64,000 bases of DNA from Frigoribacterium sp. ACAM 257 (lineage in GTDB: Bacteria > Actinomycetota > Actinomycetes > Actinomycetales > Microbacteriaceae). The notes under the pieces are model-generated. The model worked only from the letters and a program-made list of their open reading frames with translations. It did no database searches and was not told the origin of the DNA. Both the position numbers and the translations under genes were made by a program. The stretch is taken from the NCBI RefSeq assembly GCF_007954365.1, contig NZ_VOLO01000002.1:657265-721264 (forward strand). The letters are read 5' to 3'. Below are positions 34,074-41,829 of the stretch, one piece after another; position 1 is the stretch's first letter; each line of letters starts with the position of its first letter.

Positions 34074-34919
34074 ATGACTCGCACCTCTGATGCTGCCGAC
34101 GTGACGACGACGCGGAGGGGCGCTTCCCGAAGTGGGCGGTCGGACAGGGCGGACCGGCGGATCGGGCCCCGTGACCTCACCGAGTGGCGGTCCCCGGCGG
34201 GACGGCGGCTCGCGTCGCAGCACCGGGAGGTCGCCAAGCGCGTGGGCGCTCGCCGCGCGCTCGTCGGCACGCTCGTCGTCGGGGGGAGCATCCTCGCCGC
34301 CGCGACGGCCGGAGCCGCCTACATCTATGACGGCGTGACCGATCGCGACGGCATCGGCCGCCTCGATCGTCCGGCGCTGGAGAAGGCGAAGTCGCTGCGT
34401 TCTCCCGTCGTCAACGGTGCCGCCGCCACCATCGCCCACGTGTTCGGCCCGATCGCGATGCCCGCGCTCACCGTCGGCGCCGCCGTGGCCTTCGGCGTGC
34501 GCGACAGACGAGCGAACCCGGTCACCGTGATCGTGGCCGCGGGAGCCGGCTCACTGGCCATGACCCTCATCGGCAAGAAGCTGATCGCCCGCAACCGGCC
34601 GCCGCAGCACGAGGCGATCCCGCCCTTCGAGAAGTCGCCGTCGTTCCCCTCAGGGCACACCCTGAACACGACCACGATCCTCGGCGTGCTCGCCTACCTC
34701 GTCGCCCTGCGGCAGGAGAGGAACGGCCCGCAGGTCGCCGTCATCAGCGGGGCCGCCGCCGCTGCGGTCACCGTCGGGCTGTCCCGGGTGCTGCTCGGCG
34801 CGCACTGGTTCACCGACGTCGCCGTCGGCTGGGTGACGGGCACCGGCTGGCTGGCGGTCATCATCACGAGCCACCGCCTCTACCTCAGCGCCCAGGACGA
34901 CGCGGAGATCACCGAGTAG
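34074..34919 (+). CDS. PAP2-superfamily phosphatase
   Basis: A 281-residue membrane protein with the three motifs of PAP2 lipid phosphatases: KKLIARNRPP, SFPSGHT and SRVLLGAHWFTDV. An Arg/Ser-rich cytosolic tail of about 60 residues precedes the first helix. Family members dephosphorylate lipid phosphates such as phosphatidic acid or isoprenyl pyrophosphate at the outer membrane face. Start ATG 34074. Confidence 0.92.
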   Translation: MTRTSDAADVTTTRRGASRSGRSDRADRRIGPRDLTEWRSPAGRRLASQHREVAKRVGARRALVGTLVVGGSILAAATAGAAYIYDGVTDRDGIGRLDRPALEKAKSLRSPVVNGAAATIAHVFGPIAMPALTVGAAVAFGVRDRRANPVTVIVAAGAGSLAMTLIGKKLIARNRPPQHEAIPPFEKSPSFPSGHTLNTTTILGVLAYLVALRQERNGPQVAVISGAAAAAVTVGLSRVLLGAHWFTDVAVGWVTGTGWLAVIITSHRLYLSAQDDAEITE

Positions 34920-34948
34920 CCGCTTCCGTCGCAGTGCCCCCAGTCCGC

Positions 34949-35380
34949 CTAGAAGACCGCCGTGACGGCGAGCGCCAGCACCGCGACCAAGGCGATCGCC
35001 GCGACGACGCGAGAGGTGCCCATGACGAGCCGTCGCCGTCGACCGGGGACCCAGTCGTCGTCGTCCGCGTTGCGCAGCTCGGGCGGCAGCTCGGCCTCAC
35101 GCAGGCGCGCGGCCCGCTCGCGTCGGGTGCGCTCGGCGGCCTCGAGCTCGCGACGGCGCAGGGACTCGACCTCGCGGTCGTGCTCGAGGTAGAGCTCGAG
35201 CTCGCGGTGCCTCTCTTCCGACCAGGCGTCCAGGTCGGACGCGGGAGGCGCCTCCTGCGCGACAGCGTCGGTCACGGGGCGTTCCCGCCCCGCCTCGTGC
35301 GCCTCCCCGGCCGGTCCCGTCGCCGGACCGTCGTCGGAGAGGTCGGCAGGCTGGTCGTCGGGGTGACCGTCGTGTCGCAT
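34949..35380 (-). CDS. Tail-anchored acidic/coiled-coil protein, unknown function
   Basis: A 143-residue protein: an acidic disordered N-terminus, a charged helix (WSEERHRELELYLEHDREVE through RRERAARLREAELPPEL, about 53-100), then one C-terminal membrane helix (about 122-142). ATG 35380 follows AAGGA. It is convergent with the PAP2 gene. Family unknown; a tail-anchored scaffold is plausible. Confidence 0.7.
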   Translation of the reverse strand: MRHDGHPDDQPADLSDDGPATGPAGEAHEAGRERPVTDAVAQEAPPASDLDAWSEERHRELELYLEHDREVESLRRRELEAAERTRRERAARLREAELPPELRNADDDDWVPGRRRRLVMGTSRVVAAIALVAVLALAVTAVF

Positions 35381-35595
35381 GGGAGTCCTTCGCGCCGGGG
35401 GACGTGCAGGGACAGCGTACGTCGGGACCTCTGCGAGCGGGAGTCGGAGCGGGAGACGCGCCTCCGGCTGGGAACGGTCTCCGAGGTCCCGCGTCGGGAG
35501 CCGTGCATCCGGGGCGCCCGGGGGAGCAGTGTGGGCGGAGCACCACCCCCGCTCGACTCGTGTCGGCCCAGGCCGACGGACGGAAGGAGCCACTC

Positions 35596-36093
35596 GTGGC
35601 CGACAGCACCAGCACCACCCATCACGACGACGTCGCCAAGCTCGCCAAGCTGCTCGGCGACTTCGACTTCGCGATGCTCACCACCATCGACGAGAAGGGG
35701 GCCCTCGTCGGGCACCCGATGACCCTGCAGGAGACGGAGTTCGACGGCGACCTCTGGTTCATCGTCGGCCTCGGCTCGACGGCCGTCGCGCACCTCCAGC
35801 GCAAGGACACCGTCGGCGTCACCCTCAGTGCCCGCGACTCGTGGGTCTCGCTCGCCGGCACCGCAGCCGTCGTCGACGACCACGCGAAGCTCGAGCAGCT
35901 GTGGAACAGCCGCGTCGAGGCGTGGTTCCCGGAGGGCCCGTCCGACCCGACCGTCGGACTCGTCAAGTTCTCCGCCGACAGCGCCGAGTACTGGGACAGC
36001 CCCGGCGGCAAGGTCGCCTCGGCCCTCTCGTTCGTCAAGTCGAAGGTGACCGGCGACGCACTGGACGCCGACAACCAGAAGATCGAGCTCTAG
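35596..36093 (+). CDS. Pyridoxamine 5'-phosphate oxidase-fold protein (general stress protein 26 type)
   Basis: A 165-residue split-barrel flavin-binding protein. LGDFDFAMLTTIDEKGALVGHPMT and ADSAEYWDSPGG fit the general-stress-protein-26 branch of the PNPOx-like family, which binds FMN or F420. The exact reaction is unknown. GTG 35596 follows GGAAGGAG. Confidence 0.87.
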   Translation: MADSTSTTHHDDVAKLAKLLGDFDFAMLTTIDEKGALVGHPMTLQETEFDGDLWFIVGLGSTAVAHLQRKDTVGVTLSARDSWVSLAGTAAVVDDHAKLEQLWNSRVEAWFPEGPSDPTVGLVKFSADSAEYWDSPGGKVASALSFVKSKVTGDALDADNQKIEL

Positions 36094-36202
36094 GCGCACC
36101 ACTCGCTCGTGCAGGGCCTCGGGTCGTCGCCGACCCGGGGCCCTCGTGCGTGGTTGACTGCCGAGGTGCCGCGCCCGTCGGCACGAGACCGGGGAGGCGC
36201 AC

Positions 36203-36682
36203 GTGACCGCACCGCCGCCGGCCGACCCCGGGGACGGCGACCTGCGAGCCGAGGAGGCGGCGGCCCGGCCGGTGCACCTGCGCTGGCGGTCGCTCGGCCT
36301 CGTCGTCGTCGGGGGCACCGTCGGCACCGGGGCCCGGGAGGCACTGGCCCTGTCCATCCCTGCGGCGCCCGGCACGCTGCCCGTCACGATCGCCGTGATC
36401 AACGTCGTGGGCTCGTTCGCCCTCGGCCTGCTGCTCGAGTCGCTGGTGCGCCGTGGGCCCGACCACGGACGACGGCGTGACCTCCGCCTCCTCGTCGGCA
36501 CCGGCGTGCTCGGCGGCTTCACGACGTACAGCGCGCTCGCCGTCGACACGGGGCTGCTGCTCGACGGGCACACCGGCATCGCGCTCGCGTACGCGCTCGG
36601 GTCGGTCGTCGCCGGGGCGCTCGCCGCGGCCGGCGGCATCGCGCTCGGCGGCGTGCTCGCCCGCGCACGGGGTCGCTCGTGA
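36203..36682 (+). CDS. crcB: Fluoride channel subunit CrcB/FluC, first of a pair
   Basis: A 159-residue four-helix membrane protein that exports fluoride. It has the NVVGSFALGLL segment (pore Asn) and GGFTTYSALAVD. An N-terminal charged tail of 25 residues precedes the first helix. GTG 36203 follows GGGGAGG; its stop overlaps the start of the second subunit, a hetero-dimer layout common in Gram-positive bacteria. Confidence 0.93.
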   Translation: MTAPPPADPGDGDLRAEEAAARPVHLRWRSLGLVVVGGTVGTGAREALALSIPAAPGTLPVTIAVINVVGSFALGLLLESLVRRGPDHGRRRDLRLLVGTGVLGGFTTYSALAVDTGLLLDGHTGIALAYALGSVVAGALAAAGGIALGGVLARARGRS

Positions 36683-37056
36683 TCGCCCCGTGGCTGTTCG
36701 TCGCCGTGGCGCTGGCCGGCGGCGTCGGCGCCGCGTTGCGGCTCGTCGTCGACGGGGTCGTCCGGGCAGCGGCGTCGACGCGCCTTCCGCTCGCCACGGC
36801 GGTGGTGAACGTGGGGGGCTCGTTCGTGCTCGGCCTGCTCACCGGGCTCGCCGCCTCCTCGGCTCTCGCGCCCGCGTGGCTGCTCGTGCTCGGAGGCGGC
36901 CTGATGGGCGGCTACACGACCTTCAGCACGGCCAGCGTCGAGACCGTGCGGCTGCTCGCCGAGCGCCGCTGGGGGCCGTCTGTCGCGTACGGGCTCGGCG
37001 TGCTCGTGCTGGCCGTCGCGGCCGGCGCGCTCGGCGTCGTGCTCGGCTCGGCCTGA
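36679..37056 (+). CDS. crcB: Fluoride channel subunit CrcB/FluC, second of a pair
   Basis: A 125-residue partner subunit with NVGGSFVLGLL and GGYTTFSTASVE, the conserved pore and sodium-site segments. GTG 36679 overlaps the first gene (GTGA), so the two are made together. The pair probably works as an antiparallel dimer. No fluoride riboswitch is apparent upstream. Confidence 0.93.
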   Translation: MIAPWLFVAVALAGGVGAALRLVVDGVVRAAASTRLPLATAVVNVGGSFVLGLLTGLAASSALAPAWLLVLGGGLMGGYTTFSTASVETVRLLAERRWGPSVAYGLGVLVLAVAAGALGVVLGSA

Positions 37057-37093
37057 GCACCCGCCCGCTCGCTGCTCGCCCGTGGATCTGGTC

Positions 37094-37161
37094 GAGGGCG
37101 GGTCGCTTGCGCCGAGGGCGGGTCGCCGCGGACCCGCCCTCGACGCAGGGGACCCGCCCTC
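37094..37161. repeat. GAGGGCGGGTC hairpin repeat, copy A
   Basis: The 11-mer GAGGGCGGGTC lies at 37094 and 37114, and its reverse complement at 37131 and 37151: two direct and two inverted units, each pair 20 bases apart. The spacers pair poorly in this copy. It lies between the FluC pair and arsC. Confidence 0.85.
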
Positions 37162-37196
37162 AGGAACGGGAGAGCGATGTGGGCCAGGATGACGTC

Positions 37197-37598
37197 ATGA
37201 GCTCGAAGCCCGTCGTCCTGTTCGTCTGCGTCCACAACGCTGGGAGGTCGCAGATGGCCGCCGGCTTCATGCGCTCACTGTCCGACGGAGCTGTGGAGGT
37301 GCGGTCGGGCGGCAGCGAGCCCGGCGAGAGCGTCAACCCCGTCGCCGTGCAGGCGATGGCCGAGGTCGGCATCGACATCTCGACGGCCGTGCCCCAGCTC
37401 ATGACGACCGAGCAGGTGCACGCCTCGGACGCCGTCGTGACGATGGGCTGCGGCGACGTCTGCCCGATCTTCCCCGGCAAGCGCTACGAGGACTGGGAGC
37501 TCGCCGACCCCGCCGGCCAGGGCATCGAGGCGGTCCGGCCGATCCGCGACGACATCCGCGGCCGCGTCGAGCGGCTGCTCGCCGAGCTGCAGCGCTGA
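37197..37598 (+). CDS. arsC: Arsenate reductase, low-molecular-weight phosphatase type
   Basis: A 133-residue enzyme reducing arsenate to arsenite. The phosphatase-like loop C11-VHNAG-R17-S is followed by CGDVCPIFPGKRYEDWELADP, the signature of the thiol-coupled arsenate reductases; in actinobacteria the reductant is often mycothiol. ATG 37197 follows AGGA. It stands alone, without an ArsR or arsenite pump, flanked by repeat copies A and B. Confidence 0.92.
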   Translation: MSSKPVVLFVCVHNAGRSQMAAGFMRSLSDGAVEVRSGGSEPGESVNPVAVQAMAEVGIDISTAVPQLMTTEQVHASDAVVTMGCGDVCPIFPGKRYEDWELADPAGQGIEAVRPIRDDIRGRVERLLAELQR

Positions 37599-37630
37599 GC
37601 CCCGGCGCCGAGTCGCGGGCGGAACACGTC

Positions 37631-37718
37631 GAGGGCGGGTCTTCCGGGCCGAGGGCGGGTCGCGGAGGACCCGCCCTCGACCCGAATCACCCGCCCTCGA
37701 CCCGAATCACCCGCCCTC
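37631..37718. repeat. GAGGGCGGGTC hairpin repeat, copy B (five units)
   Basis: Direct units at 37631 and 37651; inverted units at 37668, 37688 and 37708, the last two beginning CACCCGCC. Period is exactly 20. It is one inverted unit longer than the other copies, suggesting slippage. It lies between the convergent arsC and the next membrane protein gene. Confidence 0.85.
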
Positions 37719-37771
37719 GAGGGAGTCGGCGGCAGAGCGGCGGAGCGGCGGCAGAGCGGCGGAGCAGCGGG

Positions 37772-38173
37772 TCAGCTGAAGCGCTGGAGGAGCTCCTGGA
37801 TGAACGGACCGACGTCGCGCGCCTGGTCGACTCCCGCGAGCGCGGTCGCGAGCAGCGGCCAGAGCGACACGAGCAGCGTCGAGATCACGGCGGCGACGCC
37901 GAGCACCCAGGCGAGCGCCCCGTTGCGGACCACGAGGATCAGCGCCAGCAGCACGACCGCGAGCAGGTAGCCGATCACGGCGGCCGCGGCGATCGAGCCG
38001 ACCGGGACGTCGAGGGCCCCGGCCGTGCCGCCGTCGGCCGCACCGATCAGGCCGAGGACGGGCACGAAGACCCCCACCACGACCAGGAAGCAGAGCACCG
38101 CGGAGGTGACGAGCGCCGCCCAGACGGCACGGGGCCGCGCTCGTCGGGTCGACATTGTGGTGCGTCCGAACAT
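37772..38173 (-). CDS. Four-helix membrane protein, unknown function
   Basis: A 133-residue protein with three or four hydrophobic helices (about 18-45, 58-80, 85-110) and a short polar C-terminus. Starts are possible at 38173 (with GAGAGG upstream) and 38155. It follows the Asp23-repeat gene on the same strand by about 50 bases, so it may be the last gene of that stress cluster. No family recognised. Confidence 0.7.
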   Translation of the reverse strand: MFGRTTMSTRRARPRAVWAALVTSAVLCFLVVVGVFVPVLGLIGAADGGTAGALDVPVGSIAAAAVIGYLLAVVLLALILVVRNGALAWVLGVAAVISTLLVSLWPLLATALAGVDQARDVGPFIQELLQRFS

Positions 38174-38223
38174 CGTCGTGGCCTCTCGCGGTCAGGTGGT
38201 GGTGGTGGTGGTGGTGCTGCGGA

Positions 38224-39327
38224 TCAGCGGGCGGAGGTGCCCTGGTCGTCGGTGTCGCCGTCGCGGCGAGCGTCGTCCGGGGTGTCGACGACGACGGTGG
38301 TGTCGCCGTCCTCGACGGTGACCGTCACGGTCGTGCCGTCGGGGACGTCGGTGACGACGTCGTCCGAGGCAGCAGCAGCGTCGGTCGAGGAGGCGCTGGT
38401 CGACGAGGAGGCGTCGCTCGCGGTCTCGGCACGGTCGCGGTCCTGGTCGTCGCCGGCCCGGTCGGACGCGTCCGAGAGGGAGTCGAGAGCGTCGGCGGCG
38501 CGGGTACGGGCGGCGTCCAGGAGGTCGCCGGCGGCGTCCTTCGCGTCGGAGGCGGCGCCTCCTGCGCTCGCGGCCGCGTCGTCGCCGCGACGGCTCGCCT
38601 CGTCGCGGAGGTCACGCGCCTGGTCGCCGAGCTCGTCGGCCTTGCGGCTCGCCTGGTCGCCGAGCCCGCCGGCCTTGCCGGACGCTGCCACGCGGACCTC
38701 GTCGGCCTTGTCGGACGCGGCCTCGCGGACCTCGTCCGCCTTGTCGGCGACCTGCGCGGCCTTCTCCTGGATGGTGTCGGAGGCCTTGTCGGCCCCCTCC
38801 TTCAGTGCGTCGCCCACCTGGCCGGCGCGGTCGGCGACGGTGTCGCGGACCTGCCCGGCCTTCGCCTTCGCCGAGTCGCGGGCGTCGGCGAGCGCCGCCT
38901 TGCGCTTATCGGCCGCGGCCTGACGGCGGGCCTCGTCGGCCTCGTCGAACGGGCCGTGGACGTCGGTGACGGCCACGTCGACCGTGACGGCCTCGTCCCC
39001 GACCTGGCCGACGGCGTGCTGGACGGCCGTGCGGACGTGGTCGGCGACGTCTGTCACCTTCGCGGGGTACTCGGCCACGACCGACACCTCGACCAGCAGC
39101 CCGGCGTCGGTGGTGCTCGTGCGGATGCCGGGGGTGGAGGTGGCGCCGACGGCGGTGCGGAGGGCACCGGCCACGCGGGCGGCCGTGGTGCCGAGCTTGT
39201 GGACGCCCGTGGTGCCGAGGGCCGTCACGGCGATCATGCGGTGCAGGGCCTGCTCGGGCTTCTCCGCCTCGGCGGGGCCTGCGTCGTCGAGGTCGATGGG
39301 GGTCACGTGGTGCGCGGAGTCGGTCAC
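38224..39327 (-). CDS. Asp23/Gls24-domain protein with long helical repeat tail
   Basis: A 367-residue protein. Residues 25-125 form an Asp23 (alkaline-shock) domain (MIAVTALGTTGVHKLGTTAARV, LLVEVSVVAEYPAKVTDVADHVR). Residues 130-270 are amphipathic Ala/Lys/Asp repeats like LEA or apolipoprotein helices (KADEVREAASDKADEVR). A Ser/Asp-rich tail ends with TVTVTVEDGDTTVVVDTPDD. Such proteins sit at the membrane under envelope stress. GTG 39327. A terminator-like hairpin separates it from the upstream operon. Confidence 0.85.
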   Translation of the reverse strand: MTDSAHHVTPIDLDDAGPAEAEKPEQALHRMIAVTALGTTGVHKLGTTAARVAGALRTAVGATSTPGIRTSTTDAGLLVEVSVVAEYPAKVTDVADHVRTAVQHAVGQVGDEAVTVDVAVTDVHGPFDEADEARRQAAADKRKAALADARDSAKAKAGQVRDTVADRAGQVGDALKEGADKASDTIQEKAAQVADKADEVREAASDKADEVRVAASGKAGGLGDQASRKADELGDQARDLRDEASRRGDDAAASAGGAASDAKDAAGDLLDAARTRAADALDSLSDASDRAGDDQDRDRAETASDASSSTSASSTDAAAASDDVVTDVPDGTTVTVTVEDGDTTVVVDTPDDARRDGDTDDQGTSAR

Positions 39328-39420
39328 GAGGGGCCGTCCTTCCTGGAGGGTGCGGACCGTGTGGTCCGGAGGTTCGGGGGAGCGCCGGTGGCTGCTCGCG
39401 GGCGTCCCGGGCGGGACGCG

Positions 39421-39456
39421 GACGGCCCCCGCCCTCGTGTGAGAGCGAGGGCCGTC
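39421..39456 (-). terminator. Hairpin between AmaP-like and Asp23-repeat genes
   Basis: GACGGCCCCCGCCCTCG and CGAGGGCCGTC pair with a small bulge around an 8-base loop. On the minus strand it follows the AmaP-like gene and may reduce read-through into the Asp23-repeat gene. Confidence 0.65.
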
Positions 39457-39480
39457 CGGGTGGTGCGGGGTGGAGCGGCG

Positions 39481-40086
39481 TCAGTCGAGGCGCGTGGCCG
39501 ACGACATCTGCGTGCGGAGGCCGCCGTTGATCTGGACGACCACCGGGGTGACCGTGCCGAGCAACTCGTCCCAGCGGACGACCGCCTCGTCGACGGCGCG
39601 GCGCAGATCGACCGGCGAGGCGCCGCGGCGGGCGTCCACGGTCACGCGGAGGACGTTCTCGCCCTTCACGCGGAACGCGACGACGTCGGCGGCGAGGACG
39701 CCCGGCGTGTTCGACAGGGCCTCCTCGAGCACGTTCGCGGCGACCTTCGCGTCCACGACCACGTGGCCGCCGGTCGGCGAGTGGCTGTCGCCGGACTCGG
39801 AGAGGTCGATCAGCGTGCTCGTGCGGCCGCCGCCCTGACGGACGATGAACGCGACGAGCAGGACGATCAGCACGGCGCAGGCCGCTGCAGCGACCCAGAG
39901 GATCCAGACCTGGCCGCCCGAGAGGGCGTCCGTCACCTGGCCCTCGGCGTCGGACGCGCCGTCCGAGACCGTCTGCTGCACGTCTGGCCAGAGGGCGCCC
40001 ACCGCGACGGCAGCACCGGCGAGGAGGAGCACCAGGCCCACGAGGAACACGACGAAGCGGTTGAGACCGCGGTTGGTGTCGTTCAT
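39481..40086 (-). CDS. AmaP-like alkaline shock response membrane anchor
   Basis: A 201-residue protein with two membrane helices (about 12-32 and 59-82) and a cytosolic domain (FRVKGENVLRVTVDARRG) of the AmaP type, which in Gram-positive bacteria tethers Asp23 to the membrane. Its ATG overlaps the preceding gene's stop (ATGA). Fifth gene of the Asp23 operon running from 41630. Confidence 0.82.
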   Translation of the reverse strand: MNDTNRGLNRFVVFLVGLVLLLAGAAVAVGALWPDVQQTVSDGASDAEGQVTDALSGGQVWILWVAAAACAVLIVLLVAFIVRQGGGRTSTLIDLSESGDSHSPTGGHVVVDAKVAANVLEEALSNTPGVLAADVVAFRVKGENVLRVTVDARRGASPVDLRRAVDEAVVRWDELLGTVTPVVVQINGGLRTQMSSATRLD

Positions 40087-40664
40087 CGGCCGACCTTGCC
40101 CTTCTTCTTCGACAGCTTCACGCGGGGGCGGAGCGCCGGGGTGTAGTCGTAGCCCGAGATCTCGTCGCGGACCGCCTCCTCGATGCTGCGGAGGTCGGCC
40201 GTGCGTCCCGTGACGGGGTCGATCTCGACCAGTGCGACCTTCTTGCCGACGCTGACGCTCACCCGGTCGGGGTGGACGTCGCCGGCGAAGCTGGCGGTGC
40301 GGGCGAGCGACCGGGCGATGACCCGGTCGTCGACGACGGCCGCGGTGCGGTCGGCACCGGCGGCACGGCGACCACGGCGACCGGGGGCGAGCGACACGAC
40401 GATCAGCACGAGGCCGATGATCGCGACGACGACGCCGATCGCGGTGAGCGCGCCGACCGGTGCGCCGGCTGCCCCGAGGACCGCGGACGCGGCATCGGCG
40501 GGAGCGACCAGGAGGGGCGCGGTGCCGACGGCGGCCAGGACAGATTCTGTGCCGATCCAGGCGAACACCAGGATGAGCAGGACGGCGAGGGTCACGGCGA
40601 TGCCGGACCTCGACGAGTGCGTCTCCCGGCGGAGGATGCGGCGGTAGGTGGTGCTGGTGCTCAT
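40083..40664 (-). CDS. DUF6286-like membrane protein of the Asp23 operon
   Basis: A 193-residue protein with two membrane helices (about 21-45 and 70-92) and a C-terminal domain with RVSVSVGKKVALVEIDPVTG, a fold resembling the Asp23/AmaP soluble domain. It probably belongs to the DUF6286 family found only in such operons. ATG overlaps the preceding stop (ATGA). Confidence 0.78.
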   Translation of the reverse strand: MSTSTTYRRILRRETHSSRSGIAVTLAVLLILVFAWIGTESVLAAVGTAPLLVAPADAASAVLGAAGAPVGALTAIGVVVAIIGLVLIVVSLAPGRRGRRAAGADRTAAVVDDRVIARSLARTASFAGDVHPDRVSVSVGKKVALVEIDPVTGRTADLRSIEEAVRDEISGYDYTPALRPRVKLSKKKGKVGR

Positions 40665-41014
40665 GAGACCCGCCTCCTCTGGCTGAGCTCGGCGCCGGTG
40701 ATCTGCAGGTCGACGCGTTCGACTTCGGTTCCGGTGAGCTTCAGGACGCGCTCCCGGATGGTGGACTGGGCCGACGTCAGCCGGTCCAGCAGGGTGCCCG
40801 ACGCGCGGTTCGGCAGGCCGAGCGGCGTGATGCGCACGGGTGCCTTGGCGACGAGGGTGAGCCCGCCGTCACGGTCGGTCAGCTCCACGGACACGTCGGA
40901 CGCCTTCGCGTCCAGTGCCTCCGCGGTGACGGCCGACACCACACGGCGCACGGCGCGCGACGTGATCACGGTGCGGCCGTGGGAGGCCTGGTCGGCCGTC
41001 ACCGCCGCGGTCAC
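40661..41014 (-). CDS. Asp23-related small soluble protein
   Basis: A 117-residue protein that reads as a shortened Asp23 domain (VITSRAVRRVVSAVTAEALDAKASDVSVEL, VAKAPVRITPLGL). GTG 41014 overlaps the stop of the membrane protein gene before it (GTGA). Third gene of the operon; probably partners the Asp23 protein or the AmaP-like anchor. Confidence 0.75.
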   Translation of the reverse strand: MTAAVTADQASHGRTVITSRAVRRVVSAVTAEALDAKASDVSVELTDRDGGLTLVAKAPVRITPLGLPNRASGTLLDRLTSAQSTIRERVLKLTGTEVERVDLQITGAELSQRRRVS

Positions 41015-41199
41015 GAGGACCGCCGCCCGCGGAGGGCGTCCGCGACACCGCGGACGTCCAGCTTGCCCTCGGTGAAGCGACCGACGAAGTAGCCGATCAC
41101 GATCGCGAGGGCGACCAGGAGGAGGCCTCCGAAGCCGAACTGCAGGGCCGCCAGCGCGAGGACCGCGCCGACGAGCATGCCTCTGTTCGTCGCAGTCAT
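41011..41199 (-). CDS. DUF2273-like small membrane protein
   Basis: A 62-residue protein with a hydrophobic hairpin (about 7-42) and a basic tail, FTEGKLDVRGVADALRGRRS. Small DUF2273 proteins are a standard part of Asp23/AmaP operons. The ATG overlaps the asp23 stop codon (TAATG). Confidence 0.82.
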   Translation of the reverse strand: MTATNRGMLVGAVLALAALQFGFGGLLLVALAIVIGYFVGRFTEGKLDVRGVADALRGRRSS

Positions 41200-41630
41200 T
41201 ACTGGACGCGGCTGTCGTTGTTGTCGTCGTTGTCGTCCTCGGAGGGGATGTACACGTCGGAGACGGTGACGTTGACCTCGGTGACCTCCATGCCGACGAC
41301 CTGCGAGATGGCGTCGGTGACGGACGAGCGGACCTCGTCGGCGACCTGCTGCAGGTCGACGGGGTACTCGGCGACGATCACGATGTCGGCAGCGACCTGC
41401 TTCTCGCCGACCTCGACGGAGACGCCCTGGCCGCGGTCCTGCTGGTTGATGGCGTTGCGGATCGCGCCGATCGCACGGGCGGCTCCGTTGCCCAGGTCGT
41501 GCACGCCGGGGACCTGGCGGGCGGCGATGCCGGCGACCTTCGAGACGACGCCGTCGGCGATCGTGTTCTTGCCCGCGGCGTCGGAGGTGTGCTTCGCGAC
41601 GGAGTTGGTGGCGGGGGCGACGTTGGTCAT
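41199..41630 (-). CDS. Asp23/Gls24 envelope stress response protein
   Basis: A 143-residue Asp23 domain: IADGVVSKVAGIAARQVPGVHDLG, then VSVEVGEKQVAADIVIVAEYPVDLQQVADEVR and VNVTVSDVYIP. It is abundant at the membrane under alkaline or envelope stress in Gram-positive bacteria. ATG 41630 follows GAGGAG; the longer frame upstream is not supported. First gene of a five-gene coupled operon (41630 down to 39481). Confidence 0.92.
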   Translation of the reverse strand: MTNVAPATNSVAKHTSDAAGKNTIADGVVSKVAGIAARQVPGVHDLGNGAARAIGAIRNAINQQDRGQGVSVEVGEKQVAADIVIVAEYPVDLQQVADEVRSSVTDAISQVVGMEVTEVNVTVSDVYIPSEDDNDDNNDSRVQ

Positions 41631-41770
41631 GTGGTGCTCCTCAGTTCGTGGTGTGCGTGGGTTGTTCGTGTGGACGACCAGGTGGTCTTCCGGGGCCCCG
41701 GTGTGGGACTCATCATTCAGACGCATCGAGGGCTGGTGGTGTCACGGTCGTTCAGCTTGCTCTCAGCATC

Positions 41771-41816
41771 CGGGGAGGCGGGGCTCGTTTTCTGGACGAG
41801 GGCCGTCGCCTCCCCG
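41771..41816 (-). terminator. Terminator after AraC-family gene
   Basis: CGGGGAGGCG at 41771-41780 pairs with CGCCTCCCCG at 41807-41816, with an inner CTCG/CGAG pair. It lies just past the AraC gene's stop on the minus strand and separates it from the asp23 operon. Confidence 0.75.
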
Positions 41817-41829
41817 GCTGGGGGATGCC

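Noticed and set aside
36100..36202. Fluoride riboswitch before the FluC pair
   Set aside because: Looked for the characteristic pseudoknot core and found nothing convincing.
37094..37718. CRISPR-like array
   Set aside because: The 20-bp periodic units are inverted pairs with pairing spacers, only a few units long, and no cas genes are present.
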